The position numbers and the translations under genes are program-made. 64,000 nucleotides of DNA from Candidatus Magnetocorallium paracelense. GTDB taxonomy: Bacteria; Nitrospirota; Thermodesulfovibrionia; Thermodesulfovibrionales; Magnetobacteriaceae. Location of the stretch: the NCBI GenBank assembly GCA_029001845.1, contig JAREWP010000101.1:113061-177060 (forward strand). Direction: 5' to 3'. Under the pieces are notes generated by a model. The model was given only the letters and a program-made list of their open reading frames with translations. It did no database searches and was not told the DNA's origin. Positions 16,528 through 25,551 of this stretch are shown piece by piece. Numbering within the stretch: position 1 is the first letter of the stretch; each line of letters opens with the position of its first letter.

Positions 16528-19176
16528 CTATTTGGTTGCGCTTGGCCCTGCATTGAGAGCTGCGTGTGCTGCAGCAAGCCTTGCAATAGGCACTCTGTAA
16601 GGAGAGCAACTTACATAAGATAAACCGGCATCGTAACAGAATTTAACGGAAGCAGGCTCACCACCGTGCTCGCCGCAGATGCCTAATTTGATGTCAGATC
16701 TTACTTTTTTGCCCTTCTCGATAGCGATCTTCATGAGCTCGCCGACTCCGTCTATATCGATCGATACAAAGGGATCTTCAGGAAGAACTTTCTGCTCTAC
16801 ATAGAAAGGCAGGAATCTTCCGGCGTCGTCACGGCTCAGACCGAATGCCGTCTGTGTCAAGTCGTTTGTACCGAATGAGAAGAACTCGGCCTCTTCAGCA
16901 ATCTGATCGGCGGTAATGGCGGCTCTTGGAAGCTCTATCATGGTGCCTACCTTATAGTCGACTTTTACACCCATCTCTTCCATTACGGTGTCAGCAGTCT
17001 TAATACAGAGTTCCTTTAAAGGTACGAACTCTTTGACTGTAGCTACAAGAGGGATCATGATCTCAGGAATTACATCCTTACCCTCTTTTTTCAGCTCACA
17101 GGCGGCCTCGATGATGGCGCGTGTCTGCATCTCGCAGACTTCGGGATATGTTATTGCAAGACGACAGCCTCTGTGACCGAGCATCGGATTGAACTCGTGG
17201 AGCTGAGAAACCTTATTTTTCAGCTTTTCCGCAGGAACGCCCAAGTCTTTGGCAAGATCTTCGATCTGCTTGTCCTCATGGGGTAAGAACTCGTGGAGAG
17301 GCGGATCCAGATATCTGATTGTTACGGGAAGTCCGTCCATAACCTCGAAGAGTCCCTTGAAGTCCCCTTTCTGCATGGGAGCTATTTTAGCAAGAGCAGC
17401 CTTTCTGCCTTCCACATCGTCGGCAAGGATCATTTCGCGAACAGCCTTTATTCTGTCAGGCTCAAAGAACATATGCTCTGTGCGGCAGAGACCGATGCCT
17501 TCGGCGCCAAACTCTCTTGCCACCTTTGCGTCAGCCGGGGAGTCGGCATTTGCACGAACACTCATTGTTCTGAATTCTTCCACCCATTCCATAAACTCTC
17601 CGAAATCACCGGTAAGCTCGGGTACCTGAACCGGCGCCTGACCTATAATGACATAGCCGTTATTTCCGCTTATGGTGAGCCAGTCACCTTCATTGATTAC
17701 TGTATCGCCTACGCTTGCCTTCTTATTCTTGTAGTCCACATTTAAAGCCTCGCAACCGGCTACACAGGGCTTACCCCAGCCTCTGGCGACAACAGCGGCG
17801 TGAGAGGTCATACCGCCTCTGGAAGTAAGAATACCTTCTGCGGCATCCATGCCTCCTACATCTTCAGGAGAGGTCTCCAGCCTTATGAGAATGACTTTTT
17901 CTCCCTTCTCGGCCCACTCTTCTGCTTCTTCGGAGGTGAAAACCGCTTTTCCGACGGCGGCGCCGGGAGAAGCAGGCAGACCCTTGGCAAGGGGTTTACA
18001 GGTCTTCAGATAATTGGGGTCGATCATGGGGTGGAGAAGCTGATCGAGCTGAGCGGGCTCAACTCTTGAAACGGCTGTCTTTTTGTCTATCTGCCCTTCA
18101 TGGACCAGGTCGATCGCTATCTTAAGGGCCGCAGGCGCCGTACGTTTGCCTACACGAGTCTGGAGCATCCAGAGTTTATGATCCTGAACCGTAAACTCAA
18201 GGTCTAACATATCTCTGTAATGCTTCGAGAGGTTGTCCTGTACTTCCATAAGCTCTTTATATGCATCGGGAAAGGCCTTTGCCATCTCGTCGACTTTCAA
18301 GGGGGTTCTTATACCTGCAACAACGTCTTCGCCCTGAGCGTTAATGAGCATTTCGCCGTAGAAATAATTCTCGCCGGTGGCCGGGTCTCTTGTAAATGCA
18401 ACGCCTGTGCCGGATGTGTCGCCCATATTGCCGAATACCATGGTGCAGACATTAACGGCGGTTCCGAGATTATCGGGAATACCTTCTTTTTTCCTGTAAG
18501 TGGAAGCTTTATGACCAAACCATGAACCGAAAACAGCATTGATTGAGCCCTTTAACTGCTCATATGGGTCTTCGGGAAAATCCTCTCCTGTTTCAGCCTT
18601 ATATATCTCTTTGAATTTAGTAGTAAGATTCTGCATGTCGCCTGCATCGAGGTCGATATCGTTTTTAACGCCCTTTGCTTCCTTAACTTTGTCTATCTCT
18701 TCCTCGAACTTCATACGGTCTATCTCTTTACATATAGAGCCGTACATTGTGATGAAACGTCTGTAGGCATCCCATCCGAAACGCTCGTCACCGGATTTGT
18801 TAATCAGTCCCTGGAGGCTCTTTTCATTCAGGCCGAGGTTCAGAACGGTCTCCATCATACCGGGCATGGAGAACTTTGCACCGGAACGGACGGATACGAG
18901 AAGGGGGTCATCGGGATCGCCGAACTTTTTGCCCATCTCTGCTTCCGTCTTTTTCATATTCTCAAGAACTTGATCCCACATCCCCTCGGGATAGGTTAAT
19001 CCTGCTTCAAAGTAAGCATTACAGGCTTCCGTGGAGATTGTAAATCCCGGAGGCACAGGTATGTTGAGATTGGTCATCTCGCAGAGACCTGCGCCTTTTC
19101 CGCCTAAAAGGTCTTTCATGTCCTTATTTCCTTCGGCTTTCCCGCCGCCGAAGTAATAAACGTACTTTGTTGCCAT
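16528..19176 (-). CDS. ppdK: Pyruvate, phosphate dikinase
   Basis: The 882-residue enzyme interconverts pyruvate, ATP and phosphate with PEP, AMP and pyrophosphate. The nucleotide-binding domain is N-terminal (GGKGAGLCEM, VPPGFTIST). The phosphohistidine domain has the signature GGMTSHAAVVARG with catalytic His459 and the regulatory Thr at 457. The C-terminal PEP/pyruvate barrel has FGTNDLTQTAFG and the catalytic Cys in GICGEHGGEP. Length is normal for bacterial PPDK (870-900). The ATG at 19176 is preceded by an ideal AAGGAGG. It is a single-gene unit with a clear terminator. No PPDK regulatory protein gene is seen nearby. Its role is gluconeogenic PEP supply or pyrophosphate-linked glycolysis. 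Confidence 0.97.
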   Translation of the reverse strand: MATKYVYYFGGGKAEGNKDMKDLLGGKGAGLCEMTNLNIPVPPGFTISTEACNAYFEAGLTYPEGMWDQVLENMKKTEAEMGKKFGDPDDPLLVSVRSGAKFSMPGMMETVLNLGLNEKSLQGLINKSGDERFGWDAYRRFITMYGSICKEIDRMKFEEEIDKVKEAKGVKNDIDLDAGDMQNLTTKFKEIYKAETGEDFPEDPYEQLKGSINAVFGSWFGHKASTYRKKEGIPDNLGTAVNVCTMVFGNMGDTSGTGVAFTRDPATGENYFYGEMLINAQGEDVVAGIRTPLKVDEMAKAFPDAYKELMEVQDNLSKHYRDMLDLEFTVQDHKLWMLQTRVGKRTAPAALKIAIDLVHEGQIDKKTAVSRVEPAQLDQLLHPMIDPNYLKTCKPLAKGLPASPGAAVGKAVFTSEEAEEWAEKGEKVILIRLETSPEDVGGMDAAEGILTSRGGMTSHAAVVARGWGKPCVAGCEALNVDYKNKKASVGDTVINEGDWLTISGNNGYVIIGQAPVQVPELTGDFGEFMEWVEEFRTMSVRANADSPADAKVAREFGAEGIGLCRTEHMFFEPDRIKAVREMILADDVEGRKAALAKIAPMQKGDFKGLFEVMDGLPVTIRYLDPPLHEFLPHEDKQIEDLAKDLGVPAEKLKNKVSQLHEFNPMLGHRGCRLAITYPEVCEMQTRAIIEAACELKKEGKDVIPEIMIPLVATVKEFVPLKELCIKTADTVMEEMGVKVDYKVGTMIELPRAAITADQIAEEAEFFSFGTNDLTQTAFGLSRDDAGRFLPFYVEQKVLPEDPFVSIDIDGVGELMKIAIEKGKKVRSDIKLGICGEHGGEPASVKFCYDAGLSYVSCSPYRVPIARLAAAHAALNAGPSATK

Positions 19177-19850
19177 AAAAATCCTCCTTAAATGTTGTTT
19201 TGATTGTGTAACTACACGGGTACCCGGATTGAAGGTTAAAGACTTTCAGGTTAAAATAAATATTTCATTAGAACTCTTCTTTTTTTAATGAATCGCTGAG
19301 TTAAAAAAAAATTTTTTCCGGTGTCTTTATACCTTGAACCGGCTAAAAGCCGGAATCAAACAGGGTTTTCTATTATAGTTTTAATGACGCATGATTAAAC
19401 AGGGATGCCAAATTAAATATATTTAAATAGAACCTGTTCACCTCCTTTTGTTGCTGATTAATGCTTTGACATCATTTCCTGACCCGGTCAGGGAGAGGAT
19501 TAGTGTTTAATATTCGTCATTGACGCCTGAATTTTGACAGGATTGTGGATAATGACCGTCAATCCTGTTTTTATTGATACCTTTCATCTCTCCTGCTGCC
19601 GTACAACCTGATTTCGAAGATTTCCTTTATCCTTTCGGTATAAGGGCGTTGCCTCTAAAATCATTACGTTTACTCAGGGCAGGTAAAATCCCTGAAATAA
19701 ACCGGCTCCTTTTTTTAGCAAGCTGTAAATAGTAAGGCAGGACGTAATTATAACATTTTAAATAATGAAATTTAAAACCCATTCGTTAAAAAGATGACGT
19801 TATTGCAAAATAGAGAATACAAAAAACAGCAGAAAGGGCTGTTATTGCAT
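19177..19850. other. 674-base intergenic region upstream of PPDK
   Basis: No gene is visible. On the minus strand TATAAT at 19377-19372 is a candidate -10 for ppdK, which would give a leader of about 190 bases. That leader contains a small CCGGCT/AGCCGG hairpin (19339-19353). A consensus-like ribosome site at 19441-19448 (AGGAGGTGA on the minus strand) leads to no open frame. The leader is long enough for regulation but shows no riboswitch pattern that I recognise. Confidence 0.4.
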
Positions 19851-21791
19851 TCAGGGAGAATTTTTTTCAGACAATTCTATAGTAAAAGATACGCCCTTTT
19901 CGAGATTGTGGGCATAGAGTTTCCCGCCCATGTGTTTTTCAATAATCGTTTTTGACATATACAGCCCTATTCCCGTACCTTCCCCTGTTTTTTTGGTTGT
20001 AAAGTAGGGTTCGAATATTCTGTCCATTATCTCCGCGGGAATGGTCTTTCCATTATTGTTTATATGGATAGTTACAGTCTCCTGTTCCTGTGTGATATTA
20101 ATTAAAATCTCACCGTTGTCTTCGCTTAATATTTCTTCCTGCCGGGCTTCCAGAATAGCGCTTCTTGCGTTACTGATAATGTTTAGAACGACTTGCTTAA
20201 ACTCATTTGGATAACCTGTAACGGCAAGACTCCTGGTTTTATCTGAATTGATCTTCACATCGATCTTATTATGCCTGAGTTGGGCCTCTTGCAATAAGAT
20301 AACGGACTTGATCGCCTTTATTATACTGAATGTCTCTTTATCTTTGGAAGTCCTGTAGAAATCTCTAAAGTCGTCTATTGTCCTTGACATATATAATATT
20401 TGGTTTAATGATTCACTTACTGTTTTATCGATGTATTTTTTATCCAACTCCCCGAAGTCGTATGCCTCCTTGATATCCTGCAGCATGATTCCAAGGGCGT
20501 TTAAAGGCTGTCTCCATTGATGGGCGATGGCGCCTATCATCTCTCCCATGGCGGCGATTTTTGACTGTTGGATTAACATCTGCTCCTTTTGTCTTCTTTT
20601 ATTTACCTCCTCTTCAACCCTCTTTTCCAATAGTCCCTTTGAGTGTATTGTCTGGGGAAACATGTTTAAAACATCTGTTACCAATGATTTCGCCGGAAAA
20701 TTCATATCCTCTATGCCAAGCCATGGCAGAGGTTTTATGGGGGCCTTACTTCGCCAGACAATTTTAAACTGCCCTGAACGGTCTGCTTCTCCGATATATG
20801 CTTTTTTACTTACATGATTATTGGATTGTATTTCAACCTCTCCGGCAGGGCCTGTAAAGCTTTTGCCGGACAAGCTTTCTCTTATTTCAACGGAATCGAT
20901 GGAAAGACTATCCTCTGCCGCCTGTTTCCATAAATAGACCTGAGTATATGCCATTGCCACAGGATCGGAAACAACTCTGTGTATGCCGTATCGTGTTTTA
21001 AACTTCTTAATAAACGCAAGGTTTTCAGTACTGTCGAGACTCTGAAAATAGCTCCAGCAGGCGTAGTGCCCGTGGGAGTACCCGGTTATACTCTGAATTT
21101 CCACTTCCGATACGCTTACAGCCATTATGGGTATATCTTTAGCAGAGACACCGGCTTCATGAAACTTTTTGTAAAAGGAGATATTGCTGTCACCGTTTAT
21201 GGTATTGAAAACGATATCAGGCTTGGTATCGCCGATTTTTTCGATAACAGAGGAAAAATCGTTTCCTCCTAATTCGATATACTCCTCATTTGTTACTTTT
21301 CCTTTTCTCTCTACTAAAGCTCGCACCAACATATTGGCTGTTCTGGGAAAAACATAATCCGAGCCAATGAGAAATATATTTTTACCCTTGTTTTCCAAAA
21401 TCCAGGTAATGGCAGGCTCTATTTGCTGATTAAGGCAACTACCGGTATAAACGATGTTTCTGCTTTCTTCCAGTCCCTCATATTGTACAGGATACCAGAG
21501 TTGAGCATTCCGTGATTCTATTAGAGGCTTAACCGCTTTTCTGGAAGCGGATGTCCAACAGCCAAAAATTGTTGTGATTCCCTTTTTGTTCAGTAATTTT
21601 TCTGTTTTTTCGGCAAATACATTGGGATCGGATGCGCCGTCTTCGATTACCGGTTCAATATTATACCCCAACAAGCCACCGGCTTGGTTGATTTCGTCGA
21701 CAGCCAGGAGCACGGCATCGACAAGAGGTTTTTCACTCATCGACATTGTGCCGGTTAATGAATGGAGAATTCCGATTTTTGTCGTTTTCAT
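19851..21791 (-). CDS. Cytoplasmic histidine kinase with UrtA/AmiC-like ligand-binding domain
   Basis: Residues 1 to ~370 form a periplasmic-binding-protein-type domain of the urea/short-chain amide family: GILHSLTGTMSMSE, EDGASDPNVFAEK, FGCWTSASRKAV and LWYPVQYEGLEES are hallmarks of UrtA/AmiC/FmdD. A coiled coil (~385-410) leads to a histidine kinase with H box [12 protein letters not shown] and intact N and G boxes ([10 protein letters not shown]). There is neither a signal peptide nor a membrane segment, so the binding domain must act in the cytoplasm, as AmiC does. I infer a sensor for an amide, urea or amino-acid-like ligand. The kinase half closely matches that of the 4329-5915 protein, pointing to domain shuffling. 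No cognate regulator is adjacent. Confidence 0.88.
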   Translation of the reverse strand: MKTTKIGILHSLTGTMSMSEKPLVDAVLLAVDEINQAGGLLGYNIEPVIEDGASDPNVFAEKTEKLLNKKGITTIFGCWTSASRKAVKPLIESRNAQLWYPVQYEGLEESRNIVYTGSCLNQQIEPAITWILENKGKNIFLIGSDYVFPRTANMLVRALVERKGKVTNEEYIELGGNDFSSVIEKIGDTKPDIVFNTINGDSNISFYKKFHEAGVSAKDIPIMAVSVSEVEIQSITGYSHGHYACWSYFQSLDSTENLAFIKKFKTRYGIHRVVSDPVAMAYTQVYLWKQAAEDSLSIDSVEIRESLSGKSFTGPAGEVEIQSNNHVSKKAYIGEADRSGQFKIVWRSKAPIKPLPWLGIEDMNFPAKSLVTDVLNMFPQTIHSKGLLEKRVEEEVNKRRQKEQMLIQQSKIAAMGEMIGAIAHQWRQPLNALGIMLQDIKEAYDFGELDKKYIDKTVSESLNQILYMSRTIDDFRDFYRTSKDKETFSIIKAIKSVILLQEAQLRHNKIDVKINSDKTRSLAVTGYPNEFKQVVLNIISNARSAILEARQEEILSEDNGEILINITQEQETVTIHINNNGKTIPAEIMDRIFEPYFTTKKTGEGTGIGLYMSKTIIEKHMGGKLYAHNLEKGVSFTIELSEKNSP

Positions 21792-21817
21792 AATATTACA
21801 AAAATTGCATTCATCCT

Positions 21818-21978
21818 TAAAAAAGATTTTAGCTGTCAGCCATCAGCTATCAGCTTTTGAATTACAATACTTTACAGTTCAAAACACTTTCACCTGTAAG
21901 GTGAAGCTTATTATTGGCATAACATCAGTACTTTCCATAGCTGAAGGCTGATAGCTGATAGCTGACTGTTGTTTTTAG
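21818..21978. repeat. Miniature inverted-repeat element R2 (copy C)
   Basis: Ends are TTAGCTGTCAGCCATCAGC and its counterpart GCTGATAGCTGACTG then TTTTTAG. The interior contains TTCACCTGTAAGGTGAA, a hairpin shared with copy F at 60420. It fills most of the gap between the two kinase genes. Confidence 0.85.
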
Positions 21979-22082
21979 GTTCATATGATCGGCTCTGAGT
22001 TGTTGTTTTAGAGATTTCTCTACATGTGGCAGCTTAACTCATTTTGTTCATGCCCTTATTCTATCACAAACTCAGGGGGTGA

Positions 22083-24149
22083 TTACAAACAGGACTGAAT
22101 TGTAAAAAAGAATGTCGAGCCTTCGCCTTGACCGGATCGCACCCATATTTCGCCTCCATGCTTTTCTACAATTTTTTTGCATACCGCCAGCCCTATTCCT
22201 GTGCCTGAATACTCCCCTTTTCCGTGCAGTCGGCTGAACATTTCAAAAATAGTGTCATAATGTTTTTCCTCTATACCAATACCATTATCAGTCATCGAAA
22301 ACTCCCAGAGCATATTGTTTCTCCTCTTTTCTTCAGACTCCTTTTCCAATGTTTTATTGTTTTGTCTGACTTTTATTTCTACTTTGGGATTTTCATTATT
22401 GTTATATTTGATTGCGTTTTCTATAAGGTTTTGAAATAATTGAATCATTTGGGTTTCATTTGCTTTAATCTTTGGCAGGGACGTATAAGTGATTTCAGCT
22501 TTTCTGTCTTCCAAGGCCTTGCTGATGTTGGAAAGAGCCATTTTTATAATTATCTCTGTGTCAACGTTTTTAAAATCGCTTTCATTCATGTGAATACGTG
22601 AATAAGTCAATAAATCCTGTATGAGTTTTCTCATTCTGGTCGTACCATCGATTATATAATGTATATATTTATCGGCTTTGTCATCAAGGCGGTTTTTATA
22701 CCTCTTTTGTAATAATTCTGAGTAATTCGATACGTTTCGCAGCGGTTCCTGCATATCGTGGGATGCAATAAAAGCGAATTGTTCCAGTTCGGTATTCGAA
22801 CGTTCCAGCTCTTTTGCCTTTTGTTTCAGTAGAAGTTCAATCTTCTTTTTCTCTTCGATTTCCAAAGCAAGCATTTCATTGACATTTTTTAGATTTGATG
22901 TACGCTCCTCAACAAGATTCACAAGATTTTCTTTAAGTTGGCTCAACTCCAGGTTCCTCTGTTTAATGGTTAAGGACATCTCATTAAAGGTTTGAGTCAA
23001 CAAACCTATCTCATCTTCTGAAATAATGTTTACGGTTTTTCCGTATTGACCGGATTTGACAGTTTTCAGGGCCTCTATAAGTCTTCTTACAGGGCCGGAA
23101 ATCAGTATTTCTGCTGTAATGATACCGGCGGGCAGACTGATTATGGCAGAGATCAATAATACGGAAAGAATGACGGACACTGTTTTTTTGATTTCCGAAT
23201 ATAGCACACTCTTTTTCACTCCTGTAAAGAAAAAGAGCTTTTCTCCCCCTCTTCGATCGATTACGTGACAATGGAGGAAGTAGTCCCTATGATCGATCCA
23301 ATCGATGTTTGGTATGTCTGTTTCTGAATTTTCGCAATGAGAACAAAGCTCTTCCTTTCTTTCTAATGTCGAGATATCCTTTAAATTTCCTGTGACCTCT
23401 CCATTATCCAGGACAATGGCGACATCAAGATTGTTCCTGTCAGAAATTTTGTCTGTGAAACCTCTCTTTATTGTTTTTGCCATGACTATATATCCAACCG
23501 TTTTATATGTTCTGTCAGGGAAATATCTGATGACAGGACCGTTACTCTCTATAATAAGTCCCTCCTCAATCTGTCTATAAATAATTTCAGCCTTGTCAGG
23601 AGTCTTTCCAGTTAGTTTGTATTTGACCAATGAAGGGAGTGCAGATATAGGCCACTCTTTTTTATCCTCCATTTCAGTAATATAAATAAGGGGTTGACTT
23701 TTTTCATAGGATATAATGCCTGTGAGAAAACTATTACCCCGACTTGTTAGAAATGTACTTAAAACACCTTTGCCATCATAAACTGCTATCACATCGATTG
23801 AAGCGGCCTTTGCCTGGTCCAGGAACTCGGAGGATAACTTTTTTTTTTCTTCATCAAAGATAATAGGTTGGTAGCTTTCAATAGACTGATACTCATTAAT
23901 CATATTTAAAGAAGAAATAATGTCCTGTCGTCGGGACATTATCTTGAAATTATTGAGCAGGTCTGATTCAATAAGTTGCAGCTCTCTGTTAATATCGGAA
24001 AAAGTTTTGTATGTATCTCGTTGTGCCGTTTTATTATGAAGGTTTTGTATAAAATAAGTAAGAAGGAAACCTACAAGAAGCAGAGAAATGGTCGAGGAAA
24101 GAAGAAGGAGAATTATAAGTTTGGATTTAAGGTCTACATGGAGTTTCAT
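22083..24149 (-). CDS. Membrane histidine kinase with large extracytoplasmic sensor and HAMP
   Basis: The 688-residue protein has membrane segments at ~9-31 and ~322-346 around a ~290-residue sensor region, then HAMP (~347-400), a coiled coil and a phytochrome-type HisKA with FAFIASHDMQEPLRN, followed by HATPase_c with NLIENAIKYN and DNGIGI and GTGIGLAVCKKIVE. The sensor contains LCSHCENSE, a Cys pair that could bind metal. The next gene upstream encodes a secreted binding protein (24428-25366), and the pair may act together as a ligand sensor, in the manner of LuxP-LuxQ; that is inference. No receiver is attached. The ATG at 24149 precedes a typical basic residue-then-membrane start. Confidence 0.9.
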   Translation of the reverse strand: MKLHVDLKSKLIILLLLSSTISLLLVGFLLTYFIQNLHNKTAQRDTYKTFSDINRELQLIESDLLNNFKIMSRRQDIISSLNMINEYQSIESYQPIIFDEEKKKLSSEFLDQAKAASIDVIAVYDGKGVLSTFLTSRGNSFLTGIISYEKSQPLIYITEMEDKKEWPISALPSLVKYKLTGKTPDKAEIIYRQIEEGLIIESNGPVIRYFPDRTYKTVGYIVMAKTIKRGFTDKISDRNNLDVAIVLDNGEVTGNLKDISTLERKEELCSHCENSETDIPNIDWIDHRDYFLHCHVIDRRGGEKLFFFTGVKKSVLYSEIKKTVSVILSVLLISAIISLPAGIITAEILISGPVRRLIEALKTVKSGQYGKTVNIISEDEIGLLTQTFNEMSLTIKQRNLELSQLKENLVNLVEERTSNLKNVNEMLALEIEEKKKIELLLKQKAKELERSNTELEQFAFIASHDMQEPLRNVSNYSELLQKRYKNRLDDKADKYIHYIIDGTTRMRKLIQDLLTYSRIHMNESDFKNVDTEIIIKMALSNISKALEDRKAEITYTSLPKIKANETQMIQLFQNLIENAIKYNNNENPKVEIKVRQNNKTLEKESEEKRRNNMLWEFSMTDNGIGIEEKHYDTIFEMFSRLHGKGEYSGTGIGLAVCKKIVEKHGGEIWVRSGQGEGSTFFFTIQSCL

Positions 24150-24213
24150 ACAGTCTGTCTATCGTTAAGGAGTTGTTTGGAAATAAACCAACCATTCGAT
24201 ATCTTCTTTTCAG

Positions 24214-24427
24214 CTAAAAACAGCATTTAGCAGTCAGCTATCAGCTGTCAGCTTTTTAATTACTACAGCTTACAGTTTAATTTTAACTCCCTCTCCCCTC
24301 AAGGGGAGAGGAGACTTGAAGGGAATTTCGAAGAAATTCCCTAAACCTGTTTGGTGACCGCTTGCCGGGTTAGGGTAATGTCAGGAATTTCTTAAACTGA
24401 AGGCTGATAGCTGACTGCTGTTTTTAG
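24214..24427. repeat. R2 element (copy D) interrupted by R1 (copy 3)
   Basis: The outer ends CTAAAAACAGCATTTAGCAG and GCTGATAGCTGACTGCTG then TTTTTAG belong to R2. Its interior is split by an R1 copy at 24290-24373 (CTCTCCCCTCAAGGGGAGAG, GAATTTCGAAGAAATTC, TTGCCGGGTTAG). The R2 end abuts the stop codon of the minus-strand gene at 24428. Confidence 0.8.
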
Positions 24428-25366
24428 TTAAAATATTGGTTCCACTTCCTCTACATTATCTTTTGTTACCATCGTAGAATCGATCACTATCTCTTTTGGA
24501 ACCTCCTCACCCTGAAGAATCCTGAGTGCAATCCGTGCACCTTCCGTGCCTCCTGTGGGATATGTGAAAGAGGCGTTCTGCTCTCCGGATTTTATGGAAT
24601 CCCTGGCTTCAGAAATATAATCGATGCCTACAATCAATATGTCTTTTGGATCTGTGGCAGCCTTTTTTAAGGCGAGAATCGCTCCTCCGGCCATACTGTC
24701 GCTCTGAGCATAAATAGCATCGAATTTGATACCCTTCATGATTACTTCCTCTGTTGCCTGAATGGCTTTCGCCCTTAATGAGTCGGCAACTCTTATGGCG
24801 ACGATCTCCATATCTTTGTACTTTTCTATCTCCTTAAGAAATGATTTGGTCCTGTGGATGCCCGGTGTTGTTGTCGGCGTATGGCGCAACATAAAGATTC
24901 TTCCCTTTCCTTTCAGCTCATTTGCCATAAATCGGGCAGCCTGTTTAGCAATGACTTTGTTGTCGGGGTGTATAAATGAAGTATAATCTTCCGTTATGAT
25001 ACTTCTGGAAATCAATACGACCGGTATTCCCTGTTTAAAAGCCCTGGAGACCACGGGGTTCATTGCAACAGCATCTCTGGGGCTGGTGATCAATACATCG
25101 ATATTCATGGAGATAAAATCCTCGATATGTTTGATTTGACGCGCCGTCTCTCCTTTGGCATCTGTATACATAAACTCTATGAAGGGGTGTTTTTTCAACT
25201 CTCTCTCTACTTCTCTGACTTGGGCGATTCTCCAATCGTTGGACATGGTATCCTGAGCGAACCCGACGATAAACTTTCTTTTTTTATCAAAACCGGTGTC
25301 TTCTCCGCTGACAGCGTAGACAGAGATTAAGAAGAAAAAACAGAGAGGTAATAGAAAAATTCTCAT
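24428..25366 (-). CDS. Periplasmic sugar-type binding protein (Peripl_BP_4 family)
   Basis: With the start at 25366 the protein has 312 residues and opens with a signal peptide (MRIFLLPLCFFFLISVYAVS). It then shows the RbsB/LuxP-like pattern: FIVGFAQDTMSNDWR, a QIKHIEDFISMNIDVLITSP segment, VVLISRS, GIKFDAIYAQSD and IVGIDYISEA. Such proteins bind sugars or autoinducer-2-like ligands in the periplasm. A start at 25432 would add 22 residues that spoil the signal peptide and run into repeat R3 (25400-25509), so it is unlikely. No ABC permease or ATPase is nearby; the next gene downstream is a membrane kinase, so a sensory role is more likely than transport. Confidence 0.83.
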   Translation of the reverse strand: MRIFLLPLCFFFLISVYAVSGEDTGFDKKRKFIVGFAQDTMSNDWRIAQVREVERELKKHPFIEFMYTDAKGETARQIKHIEDFISMNIDVLITSPRDAVAMNPVVSRAFKQGIPVVLISRSIITEDYTSFIHPDNKVIAKQAARFMANELKGKGRIFMLRHTPTTTPGIHRTKSFLKEIEKYKDMEIVAIRVADSLRAKAIQATEEVIMKGIKFDAIYAQSDSMAGGAILALKKAATDPKDILIVGIDYISEARDSIKSGEQNASFTYPTGGTEGARIALRILQGEEVPKEIVIDSTMVTKDNVEEVEPIF

Positions 25367-25399
25367 TTTATTAAATTTATTGTAACTCCTTGGGTGTAT

Positions 25400-25509
25400 A
25401 GACTGAAGGGTGAAGAGTATCAGGTAAAACATGCGTTATCGATAAAAATCTAAGCTTTTTATTAGCCGTCACTCCCGGCCATTTGATTTTTTGCTTCAGT
25501 CTTCAGTCT
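25400..25509. repeat. Miniature inverted-repeat element R3 (copy 1)
   Basis: The ends AGACTGAAGGGTGAAG and CTTCAGTCTTCAGTCT are near-perfect inverted repeats built of 7-base CTGAAGG-type units. The interior (GGTAAAACATGCGTT, AAAAATCTAAGCTTTTTATT, CACTCCCGGCCATTTGATTT) reappears in reverse orientation at 49534-49635. Isolated ends occur at 41811-41829 and 60388-60410. Confidence 0.85.
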
Positions 25510-25551
25510 AAAAACCTGAAGGCTGACCGCTGATAGCTGACTGCTGTCTTC
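25509..25551. repeat. R2 end fragment
   Basis: CTGAAGGCTGACCGC and GCTGATAGCTGACTGCTG are the right end of an R2 element; the left end is missing. It abuts both the R3 copy and the stop codon of the gene at 25552. Confidence 0.65.

Noticed and set aside
19438..19850. Possible gene after the AGGAGGTGA site on the minus strand at 19441-19448
   Set aside because: No start codon at a sensible distance opens a frame; the next codons end quickly in a stop.
22083..25366. Binding protein as part of an ABC sugar transporter
   Set aside because: No permease or ATPase gene lies within reach on either strand.
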